Of a stretch of 64,000 nucleotides of DNA, positions 17,981-26,889 are shown in pieces. The translations under genes and the position numbers were made by a program. The number at the start of each line of letters is the position of its first letter. Position 1 is the first letter of the stretch. Under the pieces are notes generated by a model. The model had not been told where the DNA came from. It saw only the letters and a program-made list of their open reading frames with translations, and did no database searches. Source of the DNA: Rhizobium leguminosarum (GTDB lineage Bacteria > Pseudomonadota > Alphaproteobacteria > Rhizobiales > Rhizobiaceae); contig NZ_CP016293.1 of the NCBI RefSeq assembly GCF_001679785.1, positions 210,982 through 274,981 on the forward strand, in the 5' to 3' direction.

Positions 17981-18103
17981 ATGTGGTATTTTGCATGGAT
18001 CCTCGGCCTGCCGCTGGCCGCCGCCTTCGCCGTCCTCAACGCCATGTGGTATGAGCTGATGGACGACGCGGCCAGGAAGAAAGCTTCCGAGCCGCGCAAG
18101 TAG
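17981..18103 (+). CDS. cydX: CydX, small subunit of cytochrome bd oxidase
   Basis: A 40-residue protein begins MWYFAWILGLPLAAAFAVLN and ends with a charged tail rich in Lys and Arg. It has one membrane helix (about residues 3-22), the N-terminal W-Y-F-W-LG pattern of CydX/YbgT and the following NAMWYE motif. CydX stabilises the CydAB oxidase and its haems. A GGGAGA ribosome site ends eight bases before the ATG. It is the last gene of the operon, set apart from cydB by the repeat, and followed by a strong terminator. Confidence 0.92.
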   Translation: MWYFAWILGLPLAAAFAVLNAMWYELMDDAARKKASEPRK

Positions 18104-18110
18104 AAAAAGC

Positions 18111-18144
18111 AAAGGGCGCGGTTCAAACCGCGCCCTTTGTTGTT
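18111..18144. terminator. Bidirectional terminator between cydX and the fusion gene
   Basis: AAAGGGCGCGGTT pairs perfectly with AACCGCGCCCTTT around two bases, with T-rich sequence on the plus side and A-rich sequence before it. It can stop both the cyd transcript and the convergent minus-strand ABC operon. Confidence 0.9.
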
Positions 18145-18147
18145 ACT

Positions 18148-20151
18148 TCAGCCTTCCAGCCACTTCACCTGATCGGGTGTCAGCTTGATGTCGAGCGCCG
18201 AGAGGCTGTCTTCCAGCTCGGCGACGGTGCGCGGCCCGATCAGCGGAATGACCGGGAAAGGCTGGGCAATCACATAGGCGAGCGCGATGTGGATTGGATG
18301 GCGGCCGAGCTTATTGGCAAGGTCGATAGCGCGGTCGCGGCGTCCGAAGTTGCGCTCGGAATACCAGACCCGGACGATCTCCTCATCGTCTCGCTTGTCG
18401 CGGCCGGCGCGGTCGGTAAAGAAGCCGCGGCCCTGGCTCGACCAGGCAAAGTTCGGGATCTGCTTCTCGTTCAGCCATTTCTTCCAGTCGTCATCGGAAG
18501 CGGCAACGCAGCCGGCCCAGATCGGGTCGAGCATCTCGGCGAGCGAGAAGTTGTTGGAAAGTGCTGCCGGCGCCGTCTTGCCGGTCTTTTTGGCATAGGC
18601 GATCGCCTCGTCGAAGCGCGCCCGCGTCCAGTTCGAGCCACCGAATATGCCGCGGATGCGTCCGCGCTTGACCTCGGCATCCATGGCATCGACGAACTCG
18701 CCGACGGGCACGTCGGTATTGTCGCGATGCATGAAATAGATGTCGACATAGTCGGTCTTCAGCCGGGAAAGCGACTGGTCGAGCTGCTTTGCGATCATAT
18801 CGGGATAGCAAAGCGGCGAATGGGCGCCCTTGCCGATCAGCACGATCTCTTCGCGCGGCACCTTGCGGCTCGTGTGCCAGTCGCCGAAGATCGCCTCCGT
18901 CTTGCCGCCGCCATAGACATAGGCCGTGTCGAAGGCATTGCCCCCAGCCTCGTAAAAGGCGTCGAGCGTCAGCGAGGCGGCGGCGAAGTTCGGGAAGAAC
19001 TCGAAGCCGAGTGTCACGACCGAGGCCGGCTTGGAAATGCCGGGAATTTGACGCTGCGGAACGCTGTTGCCGCGCGTGATCGCGCCGCCGGCAATGTTTG
19101 TCGTGCGTTTGCTGGCTTTTTCCACGCCGTATTCGAGGCCGACCGAGGCACGCCACTGGTCGAGCACACGCAGGTTTCCGATCGAATCTGCCCAGCTCAT
19201 GCCAGGAGAGCTAAATTCGGTCTTGCCGGCGCGGATGGCATCGCCCGCCGCATCCGCTTCGAAGGAATAGAGCCAGCGATCCTCCCTGAGTTCGACGGTC
19301 TCCTGCTTGCCGCCCTTGAAGATCTCGATCTTGCCGACGCCGCCCTTGTGACCGGAGGCGAACCAGAAGTCCTGGACCTCGATCCGGCCCTCGGAGCCGA
19401 TGATGCGCAGCACATTGTCCTGCTGCGCCATGATCGAGCAGGAGACTTCGGCGATGATCTCGTTCGGGAATTTGAGCACGGCAGATGCCCATTCATCGAC
19501 GCCGCTCTCTCCGAGATGGGCGACGCCCGAGACCTTTTCCGGTTCGAGAAAGGCCTTCCCCTCCGCGGCGCCTGATATCAGCCTGGCCATTGAGACCGGA
19601 TAACCGCCGACATCGAGAATGCCGCCGCCGGCGGTATCGTTGGCGAAAAGCCGGTGTTCCGGCTTATAGCTGCCCATGTTGAAGCCGAAGCTCGAGCGGA
19701 TGATCCGAACGGTGCCGATGACGCCGCTTTTGACCAGCTCGACCAGCTTCTCCGTCTGCGGATGCACGCGGTACATGAAGGCCTCGCCGGCAAAAACGCC
19801 GGCTTTTTTCGCTTCGTAGTAAACCGCTTCGGCATCATAGGCCGAGAGCGCGATCGGCTTTTCCACCAGGACGTGCTTGCCGGCGCGTGCCGCCTTGATC
19901 GCCCATTCCGCGTGGCCGGTGTGCGGGACGGCGATATAGATCGCATCGATGTCCTTATCGGAGAGCAGCGCCTCGTAACCATCGACGATGCGGGCGCCGG
20001 GGAAATTCTCGGCAAGGCCCGGCTTTGCCGGATTGCGGGTGGCGATCGCCACCAGTCTTCCGGTGCGCGAATGGGCGACGCCGTCTGCAAAAGTGCGGGC
20101 GATGGTGCCGGGGCCGATGATGCCCCAGCGGATCGGTTGATCTGAAGTCAT
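18148..20151 (-). CDS. Fused Gfo/Idh/MocA oxidoreductase and aldo/keto reductase
   Basis: A single 667-residue frame joins two enzymes. Residues about 7-330 are a Gfo/Idh/MocA dehydrogenase (NAD motif GIIGPGTIARTF, catalytic-type EKPIAL motif, and the GGGILDVGGYP region with the usual conserved D/G residues). Residues about 350-667 are an aldo/keto reductase with all four catalytic residues visible: Asp and Tyr in FDTAYVYGGG, Lys in LIGKGAH and His in YFMHRDN. The linker is short and shows no stop or frame change. It ends an ABC sugar operon, so one protein may oxidise and reduce successive sugar intermediates and recycle cofactor. Substrate unknown. Confidence 0.9.
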   Translation of the reverse strand: MTSDQPIRWGIIGPGTIARTFADGVAHSRTGRLVAIATRNPAKPGLAENFPGARIVDGYEALLSDKDIDAIYIAVPHTGHAEWAIKAARAGKHVLVEKPIALSAYDAEAVYYEAKKAGVFAGEAFMYRVHPQTEKLVELVKSGVIGTVRIIRSSFGFNMGSYKPEHRLFANDTAGGGILDVGGYPVSMARLISGAAEGKAFLEPEKVSGVAHLGESGVDEWASAVLKFPNEIIAEVSCSIMAQQDNVLRIIGSEGRIEVQDFWFASGHKGGVGKIEIFKGGKQETVELREDRWLYSFEADAAGDAIRAGKTEFSSPGMSWADSIGNLRVLDQWRASVGLEYGVEKASKRTTNIAGGAITRGNSVPQRQIPGISKPASVVTLGFEFFPNFAAASLTLDAFYEAGGNAFDTAYVYGGGKTEAIFGDWHTSRKVPREEIVLIGKGAHSPLCYPDMIAKQLDQSLSRLKTDYVDIYFMHRDNTDVPVGEFVDAMDAEVKRGRIRGIFGGSNWTRARFDEAIAYAKKTGKTAPAALSNNFSLAEMLDPIWAGCVAASDDDWKKWLNEKQIPNFAWSSQGRGFFTDRAGRDKRDDEEIVRVWYSERNFGRRDRAIDLANKLGRHPIHIALAYVIAQPFPVIPLIGPRTVAELEDSLSALDIKLTPDQVKWLEG

Positions 20152-20189
20152 GGAAAATCCTCTTTCGTCTTTCTGTCCTGGGATTTGGT

Positions 20190-21272
20190 TCAGCGAAGCC
20201 GCTTGCCGGCACCGTCGAAAAGGAATGTGCGGTTGGCGGGAAGGCCGACCGTCAGCGTTTCGCGGTTGCCGGCGACGCGCGATTCCGGCCGCTCGATGAT
20301 CAGTTGCTCGGGGCCAACGGTTGCGTAGATGTAACTGGTATTGCCGAGGTGTTCCGCGACGTCGATGGTGACGGTGAGGTCGGCATCGCCGGTGCCCGCA
20401 TCGACGAAATGTTCGGGACGGATGCCGAGCGTCATTTTTGCACCGGGTTCAATGGGGTCGGTGACCGGCAGTGTCAGACGTGTATTGGCGTCGCTTTCGA
20501 GCGCAATCACTGCCCTGCCCGGCTGCGTCTCAACCACCGCAGCCTTGAGGAAATTCATCTTCGGCGAGCCGACGAAACCGGCGACGAACTGGTTTGCCGG
20601 ATCATCGTAAAGGTCGAGCGGCGCGCCGATCTGTTCGATATTACCGGCGCGCAGCACGACGATCCTGTCGGCGAGTGTCATCGCTTCCGTCTGGTCGTGG
20701 GTGACGTAGATCATCGTCGTGCCGAGCTTCTTGTGCAGCCTGGAGATCTCCACGCGCATCTGCACGCGCAGTTCGGCATCGAGGTTCGACAAAGGTTCGT
20801 CGAACAGGAAGACCTGTGGTTCGCGGACGATGGCGCGGCCGATCGCGACACGCTGGCGCTGGCCGCCGGAAAGCTGCTTCGGCCGGCGTTTCATGAGTTC
20901 GGTGATCTGCAGGATCTCGGCGACATGGCCCACGCGCCGCTCGGTGTCGGCCTTCGGATTGCCGTTCATGCGCAGGCCGAAGCTCAAATTTTGCTCGACG
21001 GTCAGGTGCGGATAGAGCGCATAGGATTGGAAGACCATGGCGATGCCGCGATCGGCCGGCTCGACGTCGTTGACGACCCTGCCGCCGATCTGAAGCTCGC
21101 CTGACGTAATGTCCTCGAGGCCGGCGATCATCCTGAGCAGCGTGGATTTGCCGCAGCCGGAGGGGCCGACGAAGACGACGAATTCGCCGTCCTTCACCTC
21201 CAGATTGGCGCCGTGGATGATCTCAAAGCCGCCGAAGCGCTTGACGATGTTGCTGAGTGAAAGCTCTGCCAT
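20190..21272 (-). CDS. ABC transporter ATPase, UgpC/MsmK type
   Basis: This 360-residue CUT1 ATPase shows Walker [11 protein letters not shown], signature [14 protein letters not shown], Walker [12 protein letters not shown] and the switch [12 protein letters not shown], followed by a TOBE-type C-terminus. It powers the two permeases encoded just upstream (24-base gap) and is followed after 38 bases by the fusion enzyme. It is distinct in sequence from the ATPase at 2.3 kb, so the window carries two independent sugar-type importers. Confidence 0.92.
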   Translation of the reverse strand: MAELSLSNIVKRFGGFEIIHGANLEVKDGEFVVFVGPSGCGKSTLLRMIAGLEDITSGELQIGGRVVNDVEPADRGIAMVFQSYALYPHLTVEQNLSFGLRMNGNPKADTERRVGHVAEILQITELMKRRPKQLSGGQRQRVAIGRAIVREPQVFLFDEPLSNLDAELRVQMRVEISRLHKKLGTTMIYVTHDQTEAMTLADRIVVLRAGNIEQIGAPLDLYDDPANQFVAGFVGSPKMNFLKAAVVETQPGRAVIALESDANTRLTLPVTDPIEPGAKMTLGIRPEHFVDAGTGDADLTVTIDVAEHLGNTSYIYATVGPEQLIIERPESRVAGNRETLTVGLPANRTFLFDGAGKRLR

Positions 21273-21296
21273 GCAGCCTCCCGATTATTTGCCCGA

Positions 21297-22133
21297 TTAT
21301 TTAATTGCGCCGGCCGCGATGCCGGCGATGAAATGGCGCTGAAGAGCCACGAAAATGACGAGGATCGGCGCCGTCAGCAGTACCGCGCCGGCCATGATGC
21401 CGCCCCAGGAGACCTTGGTGAGGCCGATCAGCGTTCCCAATGCCACAGGCGCCGTCATCATCCCGGGTCTGGAATTGATCAGCAGCGGCCAGAGGTAATT
21501 GTTCCACGAGTGCAGGAAGAGAATGATCGCCAATGCCGCCATGGTCGGGCGCGCCAGTGGCAAGGCGATGCGCAGGAAGATCTGCCATTCCTTGACGCCC
21601 TCGACCCGGGCCGCATCGAAGAGCTCGCCCGGCATCATCGAGAAGGATTGCCGCATGAACAGCACGCCGAGCGAATTGAACAGCGGCGGCACGATCAGAG
21701 CTACCCAGGTGTTTGCCAGCTTGAACTCGCGCGCCACCATGATGAATTGCGGGATGACGACCACGGAGAAGGGAAGCGTGATCGTGCCGAGGATGATGGC
21801 GATGACGACGGAGCGGCCGACGAAACGGTAACGTGCCAGTGCCCAGCCGGCCATCGAGGTCAGCAGCACCGAGAGCACTGTATAGATCAGCGCCACGCCG
21901 ATGGAGATCACCATTGCCCCGATGAAATCGGTATCGGCCTGCAGGTTTTTGAAATTCTCGACGAAGTTGGTCGATGGCCAGAGCACGATGTCAGGGCTGA
22001 AGATGCCGTTGTCGGGCATGGTTGAGAAGACGAACATCATCCAGAGCGGAAACAGCCAGATTATCGCCAGCGGCGCCAGTGCAGCATGCAACGCGATCTG
22101 GCGCAGCAGAAGCGATTGCGATTTGGATTTCAT
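21297..22133 (-). CDS. ABC sugar permease, MalG/UgpE type
   Basis: The 278-residue permease has six hydrophobic helices and an EAA loop (DAARVEGVKEWQIFLRIALP) near residue 180. It overlaps the partner permease by four bases (22130-22133, ATGA). The length is normal for the family. It should form the translocation pore with the product of the preceding gene. Confidence 0.92.
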   Translation of the reverse strand: MKSKSQSLLLRQIALHAALAPLAIIWLFPLWMMFVFSTMPDNGIFSPDIVLWPSTNFVENFKNLQADTDFIGAMVISIGVALIYTVLSVLLTSMAGWALARYRFVGRSVVIAIILGTITLPFSVVVIPQFIMVAREFKLANTWVALIVPPLFNSLGVLFMRQSFSMMPGELFDAARVEGVKEWQIFLRIALPLARPTMAALAIILFLHSWNNYLWPLLINSRPGMMTAPVALGTLIGLTKVSWGGIMAGAVLLTAPILVIFVALQRHFIAGIAAGAIK

Positions 22134-22990
22134 TTCGGATCCCTCCCGACCCAGAGATTGAGAAGCGAGATCGCCACGGCAAGAGCAGCCATCGTATAGG
22201 CGATCGCCGAGGCATAGCCGAAGTTCAGCGAGGTGAAGCCCTGGCGATAAAGCAGCAGGCCGAGGGTCTCGGTGCCGCCGCCGGGACCGCCGCGATTGGT
22301 GATGAGGAAGGGCTCGGTGAAGAGCTGCATGGTCCCGATCACCGAGAGCACCACGCAGAAGAGGATGATCGGTTTCAGGAGCGGCAGGGTGATGTGGAAG
22401 AACTGCTGGACCTTGCTTACCCGGTCGAGCGTCGCCGCCTCGTAGACATCATCGGGAATCGACTGCAGGCCGGCGAGGATGATGATGGCGTTGTAGCCTG
22501 CCCAGCGCCATGTGACGGCGAGAATGATCAGCGCCATGGCGGCATTGGCATTGTCGAACCAGGAGACCGGGCTGAGACCGACGGCCGAGATCAGCTTGTT
22601 GACGATACCGAAATCGAGGCTGAACATCAGCCGAAACACCGCGGCATAGGCGACTTCGCCGACGACGACAGGCGCAAAGAAGGCGAAGCGGAAGAGGGGG
22701 CGCGCTTTCAGCAGCGGCGAATTGAGCATGACGGCCATAACGGTCGCGAGCGCGATCATGACGGGCACCTGGATCACCAGGATGATCAGCGTGTTGTAGA
22801 GGGCATTGTAGAAGGCCGGATCGTAGAAGAGCCGGCCCCAATTGGCCTGGAAACTATATTTCCATGGGTTGATGCGGGTGTTCTGAAAGGAAATCAGGAA
22901 CGAATTGATGATCGGCCAGACCCAGAAGGTGGCAAAGACCAGCAGATAAGGGGCGAGGAACGCATAGGCGCTCCGGGTTCTGAACGGCAT
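22130..22990 (-). CDS. ABC sugar permease, MalF/UgpA type
   Basis: The 286-residue permease has six helices and an EAA loop (YEAATLDRVSKVQQFFHITLP) near residue 190, followed by the PFLITNRGGPGGGTETL motif typical of CUT1 MalF-type subunits. Unlike the MalF-like protein at 4.2 kb it has no long insert. It starts 87 bases after the binding-protein gene, and a strong hairpin lies in this gap. Confidence 0.92.
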   Translation of the reverse strand: MPFRTRSAYAFLAPYLLVFATFWVWPIINSFLISFQNTRINPWKYSFQANWGRLFYDPAFYNALYNTLIILVIQVPVMIALATVMAVMLNSPLLKARPLFRFAFFAPVVVGEVAYAAVFRLMFSLDFGIVNKLISAVGLSPVSWFDNANAAMALIILAVTWRWAGYNAIIILAGLQSIPDDVYEAATLDRVSKVQQFFHITLPLLKPIILFCVVLSVIGTMQLFTEPFLITNRGGPGGGTETLGLLLYRQGFTSLNFGYASAIAYTMAALAVAISLLNLWVGRDPK

Positions 22991-23046
22991 CGAGCCTCCT
23001 CCTCACAAAACCAACGAATGACCATCCGCCTTGCGGCGGACGGAGT

Positions 23047-23069
23047 GCCGGGCGCGTCAAGCGCCCGGC
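23047..23069 (-). promoter_or_regulatory. Intercistronic hairpin between binding-protein and permease genes
   Basis: GCCGGGCGC pairs perfectly with GCGCCCGGC around a five-base loop, directly after the stop of the binding-protein gene. No U-run follows in the minus-strand transcript, so it more likely stabilises the upstream mRNA end or partly lowers permease expression than terminates fully. Confidence 0.5.
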
Positions 23070-23077
23070 TTCGTCAT

Positions 23078-24352
23078 TCACTGCGCGATCGGAAGGCCGG
23101 TCGCCGAAGCGATCTGGTTGGCGGCATCGTCGAGAGCCGCCTTCGCATTGGGATAGCCGCCGGAGAAGAACTTCGCCTGCGTCGCCTTGAAGATGGCTTC
23201 GGCATCGCTCTGGAAGGCGGTGCCGCGGCTCGGCACGATCTTCGGCAGCGTCGCCAGGATATCGGCCCAGACCTTCTGACCGCCCCAATAAGGCTGCGCT
23301 TCGTTGACGAAGGGATCCTGAACGGCCGAGAGCAACGATGGCACCAGACCGAATTCCTTCAGCATGGTCACCTGACCCTCATTCGTGCCGAGGGCGTAGT
23401 TGACGAATTTCCAGGCCGCTTCCTTGTTTGCGGAGGTTGCCGAAATAGCGAGCGACGAACCGCCGAGATTGGCGGCATGTGGGCCATCGGCCGTCAGGCT
23501 CGGCATTTTGTAGACGCCCCACTTGCCCTTGAGATCGGGCGAGGTCGAGCGAACGGTGCCCTCGTACCAACCGCCATACAGCTGGCTTGCGGCCTTGCCG
23601 GCGGTGTTGGCCTGGATCTTTTCGTCCCAGTTGGCCGCCGTCAGCGTGCCGGCATCCTTCATTTCCTTCACCTTTTGCAGCGAGGAGACGCAGGCCGGCT
23701 GGTTGATGGTGATATTCTGGCCGTCGGCCGAGTAATAGCCGCAGCCCTGTTCATTGGCGATCATACGAAACCATTCGCTGTCGCCATTGAAGTCCGCCTG
23801 CGCCATGACGGTGCCGGGGTTGGCGGCGGAAATCTTCTTGCCGGCGGCAATAAAGTCGTCCCAGGTGTTGATCGTGCTCGGATCGACGCCGGCCTTTTCG
23901 TAGAGATCGCGGCGATAGAAGACGGCGACAGGGCCGGAATCCCACGGCATGGCATAGGCGACGTCGCCGACCTCAAGCTCGGTGCGCTTGAATTCAGGGA
24001 ATTTCGCCTGAATGTCGGCCGTGTAACCGAGCTCCTTCAGATTGGCGAAGCAATCCGGAAAACGGCTCCAGAAGATCTCGGCCTCGAAGTTTTCGATGCT
24101 GACGATGTCGGGCAAGCCGTCGCCGCCAGCGGCGCAGGCAGCCAGCGTCTTATCGAAGACCTGGGCGTTGCCAAGGTCCTCGACGGTGATCTTGATATCG
24201 GGAAACTGTTTGTTGAAGCCTGGAAGCGTGGACTTCAATGCCGACGCGGCGACATTCCAGCTCCAGATGGTGAGATTGGCCGACTGCGCGAATGCGGAGC
24301 CGGAAGCAAGCACTGCGACAGCTGCGGTCGCAGCGAGAAGTTTGAAGCGCAT
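23078..24352 (-). CDS. ABC sugar-binding protein
   Basis: The protein has 424 residues, with a signal peptide (residues 1-22, cut after AFA-QS) and a family-1 solute-binding fold (LTIWSWNVAASALK start, YEKAGVDPSTINTWDDF hinge region). Such proteins bind mono- or oligosaccharides in the periplasm. A GGGAGG site precedes the ATG. It is the first gene of the operon running to 18148 and is divergent from the AraC gene, with 86 bases between the two starts. Only one glycan-related enzyme, the fusion dehydrogenase, is encoded with it, so the ligand stays open. Confidence 0.9.
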   Translation of the reverse strand: MRFKLLAATAAVAVLASGSAFAQSANLTIWSWNVAASALKSTLPGFNKQFPDIKITVEDLGNAQVFDKTLAACAAGGDGLPDIVSIENFEAEIFWSRFPDCFANLKELGYTADIQAKFPEFKRTELEVGDVAYAMPWDSGPVAVFYRRDLYEKAGVDPSTINTWDDFIAAGKKISAANPGTVMAQADFNGDSEWFRMIANEQGCGYYSADGQNITINQPACVSSLQKVKEMKDAGTLTAANWDEKIQANTAGKAASQLYGGWYEGTVRSTSPDLKGKWGVYKMPSLTADGPHAANLGGSSLAISATSANKEAAWKFVNYALGTNEGQVTMLKEFGLVPSLLSAVQDPFVNEAQPYWGGQKVWADILATLPKIVPSRGTAFQSDAEAIFKATQAKFFSGGYPNAKAALDDAANQIASATGLPIAQ

Positions 24353-24438
24353 TGAAAATCCTCCCTTTTCAATTGCCGATCTTTCACGAACGCGGTTAGA
24401 CTATCTGTAAGGGAGCGGGTGTCTCCTAAAAAGGGAAC

Positions 24439-25356
24439 ATGAATTTGGCGGAAAGTAAGGTCGGCACACGTGCAATCTATCAGCCCGGCGCGAGCAGCAT
24501 CGAGGGTTTGCCGACAGCGCTGCAGATGTTTCATGCCCATCCGCCTGTAATGGCCATGCCGCACTGGCATGCGCAGGTCGAGGTCAACTACGTGATGCGC
24601 GGCACCGTGCATTACCGGATGAGCGATCACGAATTCCGGCTGAACGCCGGCGAGATGTGCCTCTTCTGGGGTGGTCAGCCGCATCAGATGGACGAATCCT
24701 CAGATGATTCGCTCTATGCCGGCGCCCATCTGCCGCTCGTCTATTTCTTCCGGCTGCGCCTGCCGATCAGCGTTTCCAGCCGGCTTATGAAGGGTGAGAC
24801 GCTGCTGACCTCGGCAACGGATGCCGCCGACAACGAGAACTTCACCCGCTGGTTCCGCTATGCCAACTCCGGCGATGCCGCCAAGGCCCAGCATGCTGTG
24901 GACGAGCTGCTGCTGCGCATCGAGCGGATCGCGCTCGAACCTTATTCGATGACGTCGCAGGCCGTCATCAGTCTCGAAGGCGATCATCCGCACCCGCATT
25001 CCTCGCGCAGCGTCGCGCGCATGTGTGATTTCATCGCCGCCAATTTCCTGCACGACATCGATTCGGTCGATATCGCCCGCGCCGCCGACCTGCATCCGAA
25101 ATATGCGATGAACCTGTTCAAGCGATCGACCGGCATGACGCTCAGCAAATATGTGACGCTGCTGCGGCTGTCGCGCGCCCAGGCGATGCTGATGAGCGAG
25201 GGCGCCAACGTGCTGCAGGTGGCGATGGACAGCGGCTTCGGCTCGATCAGCGCCTTCAACAAATCCTTCCGCCATATCGCCGGCATGTCGCCGTCGGACT
25301 TCCGCCGCGATATCCGGCTGGTGACGACGGTCCCGGCCGGGGCCTTCCGGAACTAG
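24439..25356 (+). CDS. AraC-family transcriptional regulator
   Basis: The 305-residue protein has an N-terminal cupin-like sensing domain (PHWHAQVEVNYVMRG at about residues 41-55, with metal- or ligand-facing His) and a C-terminal double helix-turn-helix at about residues 195-295 (VDIARAADLHPKYAMNLFKR and VAMDSGFGSISAFNKSFRHI). It is transcribed divergently from the ABC operon and very probably controls it in response to the imported sugar. The short shared spacer (24353-24438) must hold both promoters. Confidence 0.92.
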   Translation: MNLAESKVGTRAIYQPGASSIEGLPTALQMFHAHPPVMAMPHWHAQVEVNYVMRGTVHYRMSDHEFRLNAGEMCLFWGGQPHQMDESSDDSLYAGAHLPLVYFFRLRLPISVSSRLMKGETLLTSATDAADNENFTRWFRYANSGDAAKAQHAVDELLLRIERIALEPYSMTSQAVISLEGDHPHPHSSRSVARMCDFIAANFLHDIDSVDIARAADLHPKYAMNLFKRSTGMTLSKYVTLLRLSRAQAMLMSEGANVLQVAMDSGFGSISAFNKSFRHIAGMSPSDFRRDIRLVTTVPAGAFRN

Positions 25357-25452
25357 CTCAGATAGAGTCGCAACGCGGCGTTCTGCGTGGTCTGCCTGCT
25401 ACTTTTTCATTTGGGCAAAAAAGAACCACCGCCTAAGGTGGCGGCAGAATGC

Positions 25453-25467
25453 GCACATTTTCTGTGC
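25453..25467. promoter_or_regulatory. Candidate NtrC binding site
   Basis: GCACATTTTCTGTGC fits the NtrC consensus GCAC-N7-GTGC and lies about 75 bases before the -24 element of a sigma-54 promoter, a normal enhancer distance. A further nested dyad (GTGCAA ... TTGCAC, 25464-25487) overlaps it. Regulation by NtrC is inferred from sequence and from the nitrogen-releasing function of the operon. Confidence 0.6.
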
Positions 25468-25541
25468 AAGTGCATGCACTATTGCACTTGTCAGCGAATT
25501 GATGTCATTCGCACCCTCAATAAAATCAATGATTTATAATT

Positions 25542-25557
25542 TGGCACGCACTTTGCT
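25542..25557 (+). promoter_or_regulatory. Sigma-54 (RpoN) promoter of the guanidine operon
   Basis: TGGCACGCACTTTGCT gives the invariant GG at -24 and GC at -12 with exactly ten bases between them. Transcription should begin near 25568, just before the first paired element of the riboswitch. Confidence 0.85.
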
Positions 25558-25569
25558 TCGATAGTTGCA

Positions 25570-25678
25570 GAGTTGGTGGCTAGGGTTCCGGCGTCGCAAG
25601 GCGTGACTGGTCCGAGAGCTGCCACCGGCAGGGGAGACATCCCGCCGGGTGCACGGCGGGACAAAAGCCCGGGAGACC
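25570..25678 (+). promoter_or_regulatory. Guanidine-I (ykkC) riboswitch
   Basis: The stretch shows the conserved pieces of the ykkC/guanidine-I aptamer in order: GGTGGC pairing with GCCACC as P1 (25574-25579 with 25621-25626), CTAGGGTTCCG, ACTGGTCCGAGAGCT, then the P3 stem CCCGCCG/CGGCGGG and the hallmark ACAAAAGCCCGGGAGA. This RNA class binds guanidinium and turns expression on. It lies in the leader of an operon whose genes assimilate guanidine, which supports both calls. No classical terminator hairpin follows before the first gene at 25752, so control may act at translation start; this is uncertain. Confidence 0.93.
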
Positions 25679-25751
25679 TCGTAAGCCAAGGGATTGGCGG
25701 CACGATGGTCATTGCCGATCCCTTTTGAAGAAAAGCAAAAGGGGAATTTCA

Positions 25752-26825
25752 ATGCAGACTTTTTCGAAGATTCTATCGATTACCGCACTGACGGCGTCCC
25801 TGGCGCTCGGGCTCGTTTCCCAAGCCAAGGCCGAACAGAAGACCGACTTCAAGGTTGCCTGGTCGATCTACGTCGGCTGGATGCCCTGGGGTTATGCCGC
25901 TGATCACGGCATTGTCAAGAAATGGGCCGACAAATACGGCATCAAGATCGAGGTGACCCAGTTCAACGACTACGTCGAATCGATGAACCAGTATACCGCC
26001 GGCGCCTTCGACGCCGTGACGCTGACCAACATGGACGGTCTGTCGATCCCGGCCGCCGGCGGCGTCGATACCACGGCCGTGATTGTCGGCGACTTTTCGA
26101 ACGGCAATGATGCCGTCATCCTCAAGGACAAGGCGAGTCTTGCCGACATCAAGGGACAGAACGTCAATCTCGTCGAATTTTCCGTCTCGCATTACCTGCT
26201 CGCTCGCGCGCTCGAAAGCATCAAGCTGACCGAGCGCGACGTGAAAGTGGTCAACACCTCCGACGCCGATATGGTCGCCGCTTATAAGACGGCTGACGTG
26301 ACTGCGGTCGTCACCTGGAACCCGCTGGTCTCAACCATCCTCGAGGATCCCACGGCCAAGAAGGTCTTCGACAGCTCGCAGGTGCCGGGCGAGATCATCG
26401 ACCTGATGGTCGCCAATTCCGGCGTGCTGAAGGACAATCCGAATTTCGGCAAGGCGCTCGCCGGCATCTGGTATGAAACCGCAGCACTGCTGACTGCCGA
26501 CAGTGCCGACGGCAAGGCTGCGCGCGAGGCGATGGGCCAGGCATCGGGCACCGATCTCAAGGGCTTCGAATCCCAGCTTGCCGCAACCAAGCTGTTTGCC
26601 AAGCCGTCCGATGCCGTTGCCTTCACCGCCTCGGGCAGCCTGCCGAAGACAATGGATCTCGTCCGCAACTTCCTGTTCGAAAAAGGCCTGCTCGGCAATG
26701 GCGCGCCGTCCGCCGACGTCATCGGCATTGAAATGCCTGATGGCAAGATCCTCGGCGATAGCGGCAACGTCAAGCTGCGCTTCACCGAGACCTACATGAA
26801 GGCCGCCGCCGACGGTTCGCTCTGA
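25752..26825 (+). CDS. ABC transporter substrate-binding protein, probably for guanidine
   Basis: The start at 25752 follows AAAAGGGGAA and gives a 357-residue protein with a signal peptide (MQTFSKILSITALTASLALG, cut near AKA-EQ); an in-frame codon at 25725 would add nine poor residues. It is of the NMT1/TauA/SsuA-like binding-protein class (WSIYVGWMPWGYAADHGIVKK start). Its place as first gene after a guanidine-I riboswitch and before guanidine-degrading enzymes makes guanidine or a guanidinium compound the likely ligand. Homologues are often labelled as urea, taurine or nitrate binding. Confidence 0.88.
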   Translation: MQTFSKILSITALTASLALGLVSQAKAEQKTDFKVAWSIYVGWMPWGYAADHGIVKKWADKYGIKIEVTQFNDYVESMNQYTAGAFDAVTLTNMDGLSIPAAGGVDTTAVIVGDFSNGNDAVILKDKASLADIKGQNVNLVEFSVSHYLLARALESIKLTERDVKVVNTSDADMVAAYKTADVTAVVTWNPLVSTILEDPTAKKVFDSSQVPGEIIDLMVANSGVLKDNPNFGKALAGIWYETAALLTADSADGKAAREAMGQASGTDLKGFESQLAATKLFAKPSDAVAFTASGSLPKTMDLVRNFLFEKGLLGNGAPSADVIGIEMPDGKILGDSGNVKLRFTETYMKAAADGSL

Positions 26826-26889
26826 GCCATGTCAAAGCAGCGGTGCGGCGTTGCCGCACCGCCCACCCTTCATCAGCGGAGCTTTCCCT

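Noticed and set aside
22022..24355. A 777-codon open frame on the plus strand
   Set aside because: It is antisense to two clear ABC genes (permease and sugar-binding protein) with signal peptide and family motifs. Long antisense frames are common in this GC-rich sequence.
25379..25440. Possible terminator or small RNA after the AraC gene
   Set aside because: ACCACCGCC/GGCGG pairing near 25425-25445 is weak and lacks a clear U-run, so I do not call it.
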